64,000 nt of DNA from Alkalibacterium pelagium (lineage in GTDB: Bacteria; Bacillota; Bacilli; Lactobacillales; Carnobacteriaceae_A): positions 1-64,000 of the forward strand of contig NZ_FNZU01000013.1 in the NCBI RefSeq assembly GCF_900109325.1, in the 5' to 3' direction. Below are positions 15,380 through 24,844 of this stretch, in pieces. The notes beneath the pieces were generated by a model. That model did no database searches. It was not told the DNA's origin and was given only the letters and a program-made list of their open reading frames with translations. How positions within the stretch are numbered: the first letter of the stretch is position 1; every line of letters starts with the position of its first letter. The position numbers and the translations under genes were made by a program.

Positions 15380-17794
15380 ATGAAAGTATCTTATAACTGG
15401 TTGAATGAATCACTGGATCTGTCTGGGGTCTCCCCTCGTGATCTGGCTGAACAGATCACTCTAACAGGGATTGAAGTTGACGGTGTAAGTGAACCGGCCA
15501 AAGAACTGAAAAATATCGTAGTCGGCCATGTGCTGACTGCTGAACGTATGGCAGATTCCGATCACTTGAATGTGACAGTAGTAGAAGTCGGACAGGAAGA
15601 ACCGGTACAGATTGTCTGCGGTGCACCAAATGTCAAGGCCGGACAAAAAGTCGTCGTCGCTTTACCGGGTGCACGTCTGGTGAATGGACTTAAAATTAAG
15701 AAAAGCAAACTGAGAGGGGTCGTCTCCAATGGGATGATCTGCTCACTTGAAGAACTAGGGTTTTCTGATTCAGTTGTTCCCAAAAATTCTGAGGATGGCA
15801 TTTATGTGCTTCCGGAAGATGCTCATATTGGTGAAGATGCTCTCACTTACATCGGTCTGAATGATGCATTTATCGAACTGGATATCACACCGAATAGAGC
15901 AGATGCCTTGAGTATGAGAGGCGTGGCTTATGAAGCTGGAGCGATTCTTGAACAGACACCCAAGTTTACAGGAGTCAACCTGAGCGAAGATCCGACTGAT
16001 TCTGTTGATGATTACGTCAATGTATCAGTTGAGAACAGTGAAGACAATCCGATCTATAAAATGCGAGTCATCAAGGACCTCGTTGTGACTGAAAGTCCCT
16101 TGTGGCTGCAGCGCAAACTGATGCATGCAGGTATCCGTCCGATTGATGCAGTAGTCGATGTGACAAACTACATCATGCTTGAATATGGACAGCCACTTCA
16201 TGCTTTCGATTATGATGCACTGAACTCAAAAGACATCCTGGTCAGACGTGCCAAAGATTCTGAAACTCTAATCACATTGGATGGAGTAGAGAGAAAGTTA
16301 ACAGCAGACAACCTCGTCATTACTAATGGAGCTGATCCGGTTGCTCTTGCAGGTGTCATGGGTGGAGAAAATACACATGTCACTGGAGAAACAAAAACTG
16401 TAGCACTTGAATCAGCCGTATTCGAATCCAGCCTGATCCGTAAGACTGCTCAGTCACTGAATTTAAGAAGTGAATCGAGTTCACGGTTTGAAAAAGGCCT
16501 GAACAAAGAAACAGTGCAGGATGCACTGGATCATGCAGCAGCTCTGATTGCCTCATTAGGTAATGGTCAGGTAGTGTCAGGCACGGCAGAAGTTGTCTCG
16601 GAAGAACCTGTCTATCAGACTGTAACGACTACTCTAAATAAAATAAACGGATCTCTTGGGACTGATTTGACAATTGATGAAGTTGAAAAAATCTTTAGCC
16701 GACTGGGCTTCGAAAACAGTGTGACCGTGGATGAAATCAGTGTAACGGTTCCTCCAAGACGCTGGGATATCAGCATTGAAGCAGATCTTCTTGAAGAAGT
16801 GGCCCGTATTTACGGCTACAATCAGATCCCTTCTACCTTGCCTCATAGTGAATCTGTACCGGGAGAACTGACTCATGCCCAGAAGCTGACTCGTTTCACC
16901 CGACACTTCATGGAAAGCTGCGGACTGGGGCAGGCAATCAGCTATGCACTGACAACTTCAGAAAAAGCTGCAGCCTTCTCACTAGATGAGAGCGAGCTTG
17001 TGCATCTGGACTGGCCGATGAGTGAAGAGCACAAAGCCTTGAGACAAAGTCTGTTGAGTGGCCTGCTCGACAATGTTCAGTATAATGTCGCCCGTCAGAC
17101 AAAGAATGTGGCCTTGTTCGAAATTGGGCGTATTTTTACCCGACAGGAAAATGACTTGCCTAAAGAAACGACTCATGTGGCAGGCGTCATGACAGGAACA
17201 TTAGTGGATAACAGCTGGCAGGAAACTGAAACACGTGTCGATTACTTTGCGGTCAAAGGCATCGTGGAAGAGTGGCTCGATACTCTCGGCGTTCTTGAAG
17301 GCATTTCCTTCGTCCCTTCTAAAGAATTACCTGAACTGCACCCAGGGCGTACGGCTAAAGTATTATGGAACGGTCAGTACATCGGAGTTATTGGACAGCT
17401 GCATCCTCAGCTTGCTCAGGACCGTGATTTGAATGATACTGTTGTTTTTGAATTGAACATGGAACCATTCCTTGCGAATGAACAAGACACATTATCTTTT
17501 GAATCCATTCCTAAATATCCTGGGACATCCAGAGATATTGCTTTCGTCGTGGATGAATCCGTTCTTCACGAAGAAGTCATGGATGTGATGACAGAGGTAG
17601 GCGGCAAATGGCTGCGTTCAATCCGCCTGTTCGATCTATATCAGGGAGACAATATTGAAGCAGGGAAGAAATCTCTAGCGTATACCTTGTCTTACCTGAA
17701 TCCGGATGCGACCTTGAAAGAAGAAGAAGTCAACTCAGACTTTGAAAAAGTGAAACAGGCGCTTGTCGAGCGAGTCCAGGCTGACATTCGTTAA
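15380..17794 (+). CDS. pheT: Phenylalanine--tRNA ligase beta subunit
   Basis: An 804-residue subunit forming the (alpha-beta)2 enzyme. Domains visible in order: EMAP/OB-fold tRNA-binding domain (about 40-150, IVCGAPNVKAGQKVVVALPG), B3/B4 editing core (about 210-400, NRADALSMRGVAYE and RSESSSRFEKGLN), B5 domain (about 410-480), the catalytic-like core, and the C-terminal ferredoxin-like anticodon-binding domain (FESIPKYPGTSRDIAFVVDE onwards). Full length for Firmicutes. Cotranscribed with pheS under T-box control. Confidence 0.96.
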   Translation: MKVSYNWLNESLDLSGVSPRDLAEQITLTGIEVDGVSEPAKELKNIVVGHVLTAERMADSDHLNVTVVEVGQEEPVQIVCGAPNVKAGQKVVVALPGARLVNGLKIKKSKLRGVVSNGMICSLEELGFSDSVVPKNSEDGIYVLPEDAHIGEDALTYIGLNDAFIELDITPNRADALSMRGVAYEAGAILEQTPKFTGVNLSEDPTDSVDDYVNVSVENSEDNPIYKMRVIKDLVVTESPLWLQRKLMHAGIRPIDAVVDVTNYIMLEYGQPLHAFDYDALNSKDILVRRAKDSETLITLDGVERKLTADNLVITNGADPVALAGVMGGENTHVTGETKTVALESAVFESSLIRKTAQSLNLRSESSSRFEKGLNKETVQDALDHAAALIASLGNGQVVSGTAEVVSEEPVYQTVTTTLNKINGSLGTDLTIDEVEKIFSRLGFENSVTVDEISVTVPPRRWDISIEADLLEEVARIYGYNQIPSTLPHSESVPGELTHAQKLTRFTRHFMESCGLGQAISYALTTSEKAAAFSLDESELVHLDWPMSEEHKALRQSLLSGLLDNVQYNVARQTKNVALFEIGRIFTRQENDLPKETTHVAGVMTGTLVDNSWQETETRVDYFAVKGIVEEWLDTLGVLEGISFVPSKELPELHPGRTAKVLWNGQYIGVIGQLHPQLAQDRDLNDTVVFELNMEPFLANEQDTLSFESIPKYPGTSRDIAFVVDESVLHEEVMDVMTEVGGKWLRSIRLFDLYQGDNIEAGKKSLAYTLSYLNPDATLKEEEVNSDFEKVKQALVERVQADIR

Positions 17795-17827
17795 CTCAAT
17801 ATTGATAACTGATCACTAAACAGGCAT

Positions 17828-17895
17828 ATGCTGCCGACCTCCATTCATACTAAAGATGCAATATCTTTAAAAGAGACGGGAGCGGCAGCATTTGT
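17828..17895 (+). terminator. Probable terminator after pheT
   Basis: ATGCTGCCG (17828-17836) pairs with CGGCAGCAT (17883-17891). The loop holds a smaller AAAGAT/ATCTTT hairpin. The tail TTTGTGTGT is only weakly U-rich, so efficiency may be partial. Confidence 0.55.
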
Positions 17896-18008
17896 GTGTC
17901 ATGAGAAGAAGATGGCCTCGAAATTTCAGAAATGCCGGTCGATATAATGCATAAATGATGGATTCATGTTATTATAAGTAAGAATTTGCGAAGCGAGGAG
18001 GCTTTTTC

Positions 18009-18263
18009 ATGCCGGAGGGAAAGCGACGTTATAAAGCAACCATTGACGGAGAGAGCTACACTATCGTTGGACCTAAATCACAGGAACACATGAAAACAGT
18101 AGCTGAAACAGTGGATGAACAGATGAAGCAATTAAAAGAACTCACTAAGGGTTTGAGTAATGAAAAGCGTGCGATCCTGCTTGCTATCAATGCTGTTTCT
18201 GATCAGCTGACTATGCGCAAAGAACTGGAAGACATCAAGAAGAAACTGGAACACTTAGAGTAA
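18009..18263 (+). CDS. zapA: Cell division protein ZapA
   Basis: An 84-residue protein of normal ZapA length. The N-terminal beta part is RRYKATIDGESYTIVGP; the C-terminal helix (residues about 27-84) forms the coiled-coil dimer and tetramer. ZapA bundles FtsZ protofilaments at the division ring. The order pheT-zapA-cvpA-like-mutS2 is conserved in Firmicutes (Bacillus pheT-rnhC-zapA-yshB-polX-mutS2). GAGGAGG precedes the ATG. Confidence 0.9.
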   Translation: MPEGKRRYKATIDGESYTIVGPKSQEHMKTVAETVDEQMKQLKELTKGLSNEKRAILLAINAVSDQLTMRKELEDIKKKLEHLE

Positions 18264-18304
18264 AAGCAGAATCGGCTTCTGTTGTTTCAGACAAGGAGAC
18301 AATT

Positions 18305-18865
18305 ATGATATTAACGGTAATTATTTTATTTATACTACTGCTGTCCTTGTACAGTGGGGCCAGAAGAGGACTTGTCCTTCAGCTGGTACTGACTATCGGA
18401 TATGCTTTATCATTCTGGTTTGCATTGACCTACTATCAGCAGCTGAGTGACTTTGCTGAAATGATGATTCCCTATCCGACACCTACGTCAACATCAGCCA
18501 ATCCATTCGTTCTCTACAGTATGGATTTCCTGTTCAATCTTGACGGGGCTTTCTATAAGGGGATTTCATTTATCCTCATCCTGTTTGCAGGCTGGCTGGT
18601 AACGAGACTGATCGGCGGATTATTCAATTTCCTGGCGGACATCCCAGTAGTCAGAACCCTCAACGCTATTGGAGGAGCACTGATCAGTTTTGTGGTCCAC
18701 TACATCGGACTGTTTCTAGTACTGTTCGTTCTATCGACTGTACCACTACCGATCATTCAGGATCAGTTTGAAGCAAGCAATGTGGCACGAAATATTGTGA
18801 CGACGACACCTGAATTATCCGGACAGTTTTACGAATGGTGGGTCATAGAAGGACTTGAAGAATAG
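18305..18865 (+). CDS. CvpA family membrane protein (YshB-like)
   Basis: A 186-residue inner-membrane protein with four predicted helices (about 2-20, 24-45, 83-105, 122-147) and the CvpA-type N-terminus SLYSGARRGLVLQLVLTIG. CvpA proteins were linked to colicin V production in E. coli, but their role in Gram-positives is unknown. The location directly after zapA and before mutS2 matches Bacillus yshB. AAGGAG lies upstream of the ATG, 41 bp after the zapA stop, so the two genes are probably cotranscribed. Confidence 0.85.
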   Translation: MILTVIILFILLLSLYSGARRGLVLQLVLTIGYALSFWFALTYYQQLSDFAEMMIPYPTPTSTSANPFVLYSMDFLFNLDGAFYKGISFILILFAGWLVTRLIGGLFNFLADIPVVRTLNAIGGALISFVVHYIGLFLVLFVLSTVPLPIIQDQFEASNVARNIVTTTPELSGQFYEWWVIEGLEE

Positions 18866-18879
18866 ATTAGTATAAAGGG

Positions 18880-18929
18880 AGGATGGATCGAAGGAGACAG
18901 TATGAGGCTCTGGAGGCCATCCTTTTTTG
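18880..18929 (+). terminator. Intrinsic terminator after the CvpA-family gene
   Basis: AGGATGG (18880-18886) pairs with CCATCCT (18917-18923), followed by TTTTTTG. The loop is long and partly structured. Confidence 0.75.
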
Positions 18930-18997
18930 TTAGAATACCCAAAAGACAATTAGTAAGGCTCCCGCTACAAGTGGGAACAATAAGGAGAGTAATTTGA

Positions 18998-21367
18998 ATG
19001 AAGACATTTCAGGCATCCTTTAAAAAACTGGAATTTGAAAAAGTCATACAGCAGTTATCAGAACATACCGTTTCTTCATTAGGAAGAGAACGGTCGCGTC
19101 AGCTGCATCCAATAACAGACAGTAAGGAAATCGCTGAAAAGCTTGAAGAAACGGAAGACGCCGTCCTGCTTCTGAGACTAAAAGGAGGCATGCCGCTTGC
19201 AGCCTACGAAGATATCCGTCCTCACCTCAACCGGGTACGGATACAGGGAACACTCAATGGAGTAGAACTGGCTCAAATCGGCCGAATCCTTAAAACGATC
19301 CGAGAAATAAAAACGTTCTTTTCTAAAGCACAGGAAGAAGCTGTCCCGCTGAAACAGCTGTATGAGAAAGTCAACGGGCTGGATACCTTTGCTAAACTTG
19401 AGCGGACTATATTTTCTGTGGTCGATGAAGGGGGATATGTTCTGGATGATGCCAGTTCCAAGCTTAAAGGACTCAGACAAGGCATCAAGCAGACTGAAAG
19501 CCGTACACGACAGAAGCTGGAAAGCATAGTCAGAGGGCCTCAAGCCCGTTTTCTGACTGACGCTATAATTACGATGAGAAACGACCGATATGTAATTCCG
19601 GTCAAACAGGAAAACAGAAATACATTTGGAGGAGTTGTCCACGACCAGAGTTCAACTGGACAGACACTCTTTATCGAACCTCAGAGCGTAGTCGATCTGA
19701 ACAATCAGTTAAGGCAGTATCAGGTGGCTGAAAAGAATGAAATCGACCGCATTCTTAAAGAAGTGACAGAAGAAATCGAACCATATCGTGAAGCTATTTC
19801 TGCCCAATTGAACAGTCTGGTCGAACTTGACGTCATTCAGGCTAAAGGACGCTATGCTCAGGCTATCAAAGCAGTTAAACCTGATGTGTCAGAAGAGAAT
19901 CAGGTTGCATTGTTAAAGGCTCGTCATCCTCTACTGAATGAAGGGGAAGTTGTAGCGAATGATATTATAATCGGTGAAGACTACAAAACGATGATCGTAA
20001 CTGGACCGAATACCGGCGGGAAAACGGTGGTTCTTAAAACACTCGGTCTCCTGCAGCTTATGGGACAATCTGGCTTGTTTCTCCCAGTCGAAGAAGACAG
20101 TACAATGGGGATTTTCTCCAGTGTGCTTGCAGATATCGGAGATGAACAGTCGATTGAACAAAGTTTGTCAACTTTCTCATCACATCTAACTAATATCGTA
20201 TCGATTCTTGAACAAATCGATGAGAAAAGTCTGGTCCTTCTGGATGAACTTGGGGCGGGGACCGATCCTCAGGAAGGGGCGGCACTCGCTATTGCCCTTC
20301 TTGATGCCATTGCTCAGAGAGGCAGTTATGTTATGATCACCTCCCATTATCCTGAGCTGAAAGCATATGGATACAATCGCCCGGAAACAATTAATGCCAG
20401 CATGGAGTTTGATGTAGACACACTCAGCCCGACCTATCGTCTGCTTATAGGAATACCTGGGCGTAGTAATGCCTTTGAAATTGCCAAACGTCTGGGACTG
20501 GATGACATGGTCATTGCTTCTGCCAGACAGCTGATGAGTGGAGAAAGCCAGAGTGTCGACCAGATGATTCAGGATCTGGAGACAAGGAGAAATGAAGCTG
20601 AACAGCAGGCTGACAAAGCAAAAGACGATTTGAAACAGGCACAGGCTCTGCATCGGGAGCTGAAAAAAGCTTTCGAAGACTACCAGAACGAAAAAGAGAG
20701 ATTAAAGAAAAAGGCAGAAAAAGAAGCGAATGCAATAGTAGATAAAGCGAGAGAAGAGTCTGAACGAATTATCAAGGAGCTTAGACAACGTCAGCTTGAC
20801 AGTGGTCAGCAGGGAAACTTGAAAGAACACGAACTGATCGATGCCAAGTCAAGGTTGTCTGGACTAAGAAAAGAAGAAGAAACGCTTAAGAAAAATAAAG
20901 TTCTTCAGAAGCAGAAGCAGAAAAAGACACTTAAAGTAGGCGATGCAGTCTCCGTCCAGTCTTTCGGACAGAAAGGGACTATCGTAGAAAAAGCTGACGG
21001 TAAGCAATGGGTCGTGCAGATGGGGATGCTTAAAATGAAATTACCTGAAGCCGATCTTATTCAGATCGAAGAAGAGAAGGAAGCGGACCGTCGGGTGTCA
21101 GTCAAACGGACCTCATCATCCGGTGTGTCGACTGAAATCGATGTACGCGGCGAACGTGTGGAAGAAGCAGTCAATCGCGTGGATCAGTACATTGACCAGG
21201 CTCTGCTTGCCAACTATCCTAAAGTGACAGTTATTCATGGTATGGGAACAGGAGCAGTCAGAAAAGGTGTGCATCAGTACCTTAAAAAGCACTCTCAAGT
21301 TAAAACTTACGAGGATGCTCCGGCAAATCAGGGTGGAATCGGGGCCACGATCGTGACCTTTAAATAA
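18998..21367 (+). CDS. mutS2: Endonuclease MutS2 / ribosome-rescue ATPase
   Basis: A 789-residue protein. The MutS core lies at about 1-500, with Walker A GPNTGGKT at 336-343 and Walker B region SLVLLDELGAGTDPQEGAAL. A long coiled coil (about 515-640) and a KOW-like segment follow, then a C-terminal Smr nuclease domain (TEIDVRGERVEEAV, VIHGMGTGAVRKGVHQYL). MutS2 restricts recombination and in Firmicutes acts with RqcH in splitting collided ribosomes. The Smr HGxGxG motif is intact. The trxA gene follows, as in Bacillus. Confidence 0.94.
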   Translation: MKTFQASFKKLEFEKVIQQLSEHTVSSLGRERSRQLHPITDSKEIAEKLEETEDAVLLLRLKGGMPLAAYEDIRPHLNRVRIQGTLNGVELAQIGRILKTIREIKTFFSKAQEEAVPLKQLYEKVNGLDTFAKLERTIFSVVDEGGYVLDDASSKLKGLRQGIKQTESRTRQKLESIVRGPQARFLTDAIITMRNDRYVIPVKQENRNTFGGVVHDQSSTGQTLFIEPQSVVDLNNQLRQYQVAEKNEIDRILKEVTEEIEPYREAISAQLNSLVELDVIQAKGRYAQAIKAVKPDVSEENQVALLKARHPLLNEGEVVANDIIIGEDYKTMIVTGPNTGGKTVVLKTLGLLQLMGQSGLFLPVEEDSTMGIFSSVLADIGDEQSIEQSLSTFSSHLTNIVSILEQIDEKSLVLLDELGAGTDPQEGAALAIALLDAIAQRGSYVMITSHYPELKAYGYNRPETINASMEFDVDTLSPTYRLLIGIPGRSNAFEIAKRLGLDDMVIASARQLMSGESQSVDQMIQDLETRRNEAEQQADKAKDDLKQAQALHRELKKAFEDYQNEKERLKKKAEKEANAIVDKAREESERIIKELRQRQLDSGQQGNLKEHELIDAKSRLSGLRKEEETLKKNKVLQKQKQKKTLKVGDAVSVQSFGQKGTIVEKADGKQWVVQMGMLKMKLPEADLIQIEEEKEADRRVSVKRTSSSGVSTEIDVRGERVEEAVNRVDQYIDQALLANYPKVTVIHGMGTGAVRKGVHQYLKKHSQVKTYEDAPANQGGIGATIVTFK

Positions 21368-21381
21368 TCAGATTCAAAAGC

Positions 21382-21410
21382 TAGACATGGGTACTAAATT
21401 TTGCTATACT
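21382..21410 (+). promoter_or_regulatory. Promoter of trxA
   Basis: TAGACA-N17-TATACT, with an extended TGC before the -10. It is followed by a perfect 8-bp hairpin (ACTTACTT/AAGTAAGT, about 21427-21447) in the 5' leader, then AGGAGG. Confidence 0.68.
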
Positions 21411-21473
21411 GACAATGGATCAAGTGACTTACTTTTAATAAGTAAGTTCAGTAAACTTATAGGAGGTTCAATA

Positions 21474-21785
21474 ATGGTTAGAGAATTAACAGATCAGAAC
21501 TTTGAACAGGAAACAAATTCAGGATTGGCTTTAGTCGACTTCTGGGCAACATGGTGTGGCCCTTGCCGTATGCAGTCACCGGTCATCGACGAGCTGAACG
21601 AAGAGTCCGACGGTAGTGTGGACTACTTCAAAATGGACGTTGATGCCAACCAGGCGACACCAAGCAAGTTTGGTATCATGAGTATTCCAACACTTCTTGT
21701 AACCAAAGACGGAGAAGTCGTAGATAAGCTGATCGGTTACCACAGCAAAGAACAGATCGAAGAAACGCTGGCTAAACACAAATAA
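21474..21785 (+). CDS. trxA: Thioredoxin
   Basis: A 103-residue thioredoxin with the redox site WCGPC at residues 27-31 and the cis-Pro in SIPTLLV. It reduces protein disulfides in the cytosol using thioredoxin reductase (not in this window). The frame extends 29 codons upstream, but ATG at 21474 carries AGGAGG 8 nt upstream and gives the normal family length; the promoter at 21382-21410 overlaps the extension, excluding it. A terminator follows directly. Confidence 0.95.
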   Translation: MVRELTDQNFEQETNSGLALVDFWATWCGPCRMQSPVIDELNEESDGSVDYFKMDVDANQATPSKFGIMSIPTLLVTKDGEVVDKLIGYHSKEQIEETLAKHK

Positions 21786-21802
21786 TCATCACTTTGACAG
21801 AT

Positions 21803-21838
21803 ATTCCGCTTCCTTATCATAAGGTGGCGGAATTTTTC
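21803..21838 (+). terminator. Intrinsic terminator after trxA
   Basis: ATTCCGC pairs with GCGGAAT, with inner CCTTAT/ATAAGG, followed by TTTTTC. Confidence 0.85.
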
Positions 21839-21839
21839 T

Positions 21840-22225
21840 GTTCAGACCCTGAAAAGTGGAATAGAATAGTTACAATACCATTCAATTATGCACTACACTG
21901 GTAATTTATGAATAAAATACAATCTTGTCATACAATCTTAATGTAATTATGTTTAAATAGTTAAAAGTGTTCTCTTGAAAGATATCAAAAGATAGTCCAG
22001 AATAGTAGACAGAATCTGTAATGATTTAAGTGTATAAATGTGAATGCTTTATGACATTTCAATGGATATAATCGGTAATAGACCGAAAGAGCCTATCATT
22101 CTAATGAAGACTATTATAGAATGGTGGTGTAACAGGATTAAATAACAATCCTAACCTGAACATTCAATCTTTTTACAATCCTTGTGGGTCGTTTATACAT
22201 ATTTTTCAGTTTGGAGAGTGGTCAC
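21840..22225. other. AT-rich intergenic region upstream of a small unknown gene
   Basis: About 385 bp without a gene. TATAAT occurs at 22067-22072 without a good -35. The sequence is more AT-rich than its neighbours. I see no riboswitch, repeat or tRNA. Confidence 0.45.
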
Positions 22226-22507
22226 ATGTCACAGAATGAACAATGTCAGACTTTGCTGACAACAACGATTCAGTACAAGTATATAATTGAATGTAAAGAT
22301 AAATCAGTAGAACTAGAGGTCGAGACTCGGGATGTATTTTATAATGCAGACGATGAACTTGACTGTCCATTGGATGTTGTTCTTCGAAAAAACGATTACT
22401 CTTTCAATGACCTGATGAGCTGGGATGCCCGTGAGATACGATTTATTAAAATGGTTGATAATGAAACGATGGTTATCAACAGTGTGCCTTTAAATGTCAA
22501 TTTATAA
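22226..22507 (+). CDS. Small protein of unknown function
   Basis: A 93-residue predicted cytosolic protein (MSQNEQCQTLLTTTIQYKY...) with no signal peptide or membrane helix, acidic, and rich in predicted beta strands. I do not recognise a family. The start at 22226 is preceded by GGAGAGTGG; 14 codons of open frame upstream lack a ribosome site. It lies between trxA and an FAD/NAD(P)-binding protein gene with no visible strong terminator after it, so it could be cotranscribed with the latter. Confidence 0.6.
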   Translation: MSQNEQCQTLLTTTIQYKYIIECKDKSVELEVETRDVFYNADDELDCPLDVVLRKNDYSFNDLMSWDAREIRFIKMVDNETMVINSVPLNVNL

Positions 22508-22622
22508 CAGTAAAGTGTTTATCTTTTCTTTTAAGTAAGAATAGGTGGCACTTTTTTTATGCCTAGAAACTAGATTATCTGTTAAAATGAAGGGAGTACG
22601 ATTAGGTTTTAGGAGGACAAGA

Positions 22623-24086
22623 ATGAAAGTAGCTATCGTAGGAATGGGCGTAGCAGGTATCAGCATTATAAGAGAAATGAATAGGCAGTTTTCGTCAGAA
22701 GAACGAGCTGGTCTGGAACTTCTTCTCTATACCCGGCCTGATCAGTTCGGAACAGGCTTTCCTTACCGGTCAGATGATGAAAGTCTGCTGATCAATCAGT
22801 ACACAGAAACGATGACGATTGATCCGAATAATCCGGACGATTTTTTGGACTGGATTAAAGAAAATAAATCAGCCGATTCGGTTTACCATTCTTATCTTCC
22901 GCGGAGCTGGTTCGGAGAGTATTTAAAAGAGAAGATGAACATCTGGCTTGAGACTTTGAATTACACGGTCATTTATGAAGACGTACAGAATATTGAACAG
23001 CTGCATGAAAATACTTACTTAATCATGACAGATAAAACCAGTCAGCAGGTTGATATGGTACATCTGACAACGGGGCATTTAGCTTATAAGGACCCGTATC
23101 AGCTGATTGGAACACCAGGGTACATCTATGATCCTTATCCCGCCCGTAAGCAATTAGAGTTGTCGGAAGAACAAGAGAAGATCGCACTGATCGGGACAGG
23201 GCTGACTGCGCTGGATGCCTTACTGTTTTTGAAAAAAGAATACCCCTTTTCAGACATTACGTTTTACTCACGAGATGGTCTTTTTTCATCTGTTAGGGGA
23301 AATGAATCGTCAGTAACGATGCATTACTTCTGTCAGGACAAAGTGAGCGAGTTGATTGCCAGTGGACAGCAGATCACACTTTCTCTTGTAAAAGACTGGT
23401 TTTTAAAGGAAATGGATGAGCATGGCATCAATACAGAATGGATATGGAAGAATTTAGGCGAAGGAACGATGCGGGGAATGGCCATGGACCTGACGTATAC
23501 AGATGCATTGGGTGAATTCCAGTCGCTGATCCGACACATGAGAAAATGTTACCCTATCATCTGGATCAATCTGCCGGACAAAGATAAAGATGAATTTATA
23601 CAGACTTACGGAAAGCAGTGGCAGCGATTCAAAGCGCCATTGCCTCAGAAAACGGCTACTTATCTGATCAAGCAACTTTACAAAAAGGATATTAAGGTAG
23701 TTAAAGACTTGAAGACAATCACGAAGAAGAATGCGGGATTTGAACTGGAAACGACTCAAGGGGAGGTCAGTCAGGCTGACTTTGTAGTCAACTGTACGGG
23801 ACAAGATACTGACTTGAAACGGTCATTAAGTTTGCAGCAGCCGCTGATCAGGAATCTTGTATCCAGCGGAATAGTTGACCCGTATCAATATGGCGGTATC
23901 AAAATTGATTATCCGAGCATGAGTGTAATAGACGACTCTGGAGTGTGCCATGAAAGGTTCAAAGCCTATGGTCAGATCGTTTCGGGAGTGCAGTTTGGCA
24001 ATAATAATGTTGAGCTGATCAGTATGAGCGCCGTAAATGGGGTAAGTACAATGAAAAAAAGTTTGCAGAAAAAGGCAGATACATAA
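22623..24086 (+). CDS. FAD/NAD(P)-binding oxidoreductase-like protein
   Basis: A 487-residue protein with an N-terminal dinucleotide-binding motif VGMGVAGISI (about 6-15), then GFPYRSDDESLLINQ, typical of the NAD_binding_9 (HydN/YdhS-like) group. A second GTGLTALDALLF motif lies near residue 200, and VVNCTGQDTDLKRSL near 395 is the second FAD-side strand. Substrate unknown. The start at 22623 has TAGGAGGAC upstream; 26 upstream codons are excluded by the ribosome site. The stop overlaps the large bidirectional hairpin at 24072-24148. Confidence 0.8.
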   Translation: MKVAIVGMGVAGISIIREMNRQFSSEERAGLELLLYTRPDQFGTGFPYRSDDESLLINQYTETMTIDPNNPDDFLDWIKENKSADSVYHSYLPRSWFGEYLKEKMNIWLETLNYTVIYEDVQNIEQLHENTYLIMTDKTSQQVDMVHLTTGHLAYKDPYQLIGTPGYIYDPYPARKQLELSEEQEKIALIGTGLTALDALLFLKKEYPFSDITFYSRDGLFSSVRGNESSVTMHYFCQDKVSELIASGQQITLSLVKDWFLKEMDEHGINTEWIWKNLGEGTMRGMAMDLTYTDALGEFQSLIRHMRKCYPIIWINLPDKDKDEFIQTYGKQWQRFKAPLPQKTATYLIKQLYKKDIKVVKDLKTITKKNAGFELETTQGEVSQADFVVNCTGQDTDLKRSLSLQQPLIRNLVSSGIVDPYQYGGIKIDYPSMSVIDDSGVCHERFKAYGQIVSGVQFGNNNVELISMSAVNGVSTMKKSLQKKADT

Positions 24087-24148
24087 GCAATCGTGAGCAA
24101 CAGTTCGCTAAACTGTCGGTCAAATACGATTGCTAGACTATCTGCCTT
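24072..24148. terminator. Large three-stem bidirectional terminator
   Basis: Nested arms: AAGGCAGATA/TATCTGCCTT (outer), AGCAATCGT/ACGATTGCT (middle) and ACAGTT/AACTGT (inner). The outer left arm lies in the last codons of the FAD-protein gene. The minus-strand tail is T-rich (TTTTTCTGCAAACTTTTTTTC) and suits the converging yslB gene; the plus-strand tail TTCTTACACTTTT is weaker. Confidence 0.75.
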
Positions 24149-24157
24149 CTTACACTT

Positions 24158-24583
24158 TTAGTCCACAGATTCTTTTCTGTCAGCTTGAAGAATAATTTCT
24201 ACAACCTTCTTCTTTCTTACGACATTAAAGGATCCTTCAGTATAGGTTTCTGTATACGCCTGTATGGCTTGAGCCAGAAAACCTGTTTCCAGGGCAAAAT
24301 CAGCATCAGGATGCTCACTCAGTCTTGAATGAACGACCTCACCGTGAAGCTGGAAAAGATAGGATGATTTCTTCTGTTCCAGAAGAGTCAAAGTTCCAAA
24401 AGAAGCCGTCTTTAAAATGGAGATGATGTCATCCAGACTGGAAAAGGTAAAACTTCTGGCCAGTTCTTTTCCTGCCCAGTATAATATGTCAGACTGGTCT
24501 TCTTTCAGAAGATCAGGAAGCAACGAATCTCTAAGAAGTATAATGCCTTGAAACGGGGGATGCTGGTTTGTGTTACTAGTCAT
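24158..24583 (-). CDS. yslB: YslB family protein (DUF2507)
   Basis: A 141-residue cytosolic protein with the DUF2507/YslB pattern (LLRDSLLPDLLKED, ILYWAGKELAR, FGTLTLLE). Function is unknown; the fold is related to V4R-like domains. In Bacillus yslB lies next to racE (glutamate racemase), and here it is next to murI but in opposite orientation. GAGGTGAAAGA precedes the ATG. Confidence 0.8.
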   Translation of the reverse strand: MTSNTNQHPPFQGIILLRDSLLPDLLKEDQSDILYWAGKELARSFTFSSLDDIISILKTASFGTLTLLEQKKSSYLFQLHGEVVHSRLSEHPDADFALETGFLAQAIQAYTETYTEGSFNVVRKKKVVEIILQADRKESVD

Positions 24584-24844
24584 TCTTTCACCTCGATCGG
24601 ATTGTAGATGGATTTGGAGAATAAATCGATTTGTGTCTATCCATTCTCTTGACTTCTGTCATAAAAGCGACAAGTCTTTATATTTATAGCCGGATTCTTT
24701 ATAATTAAATAGAGACCGGGCACATCTGTTACTATTTTACAGTGTTTGTGTCCTGGATTCTAGTCAGATCGATAAAGTCTGTCAATTATTAACTAAATTT
24801 ATGGCATCAGTGTTTGTGATGTCTGAAAGCAAAGGTTGTTATGT

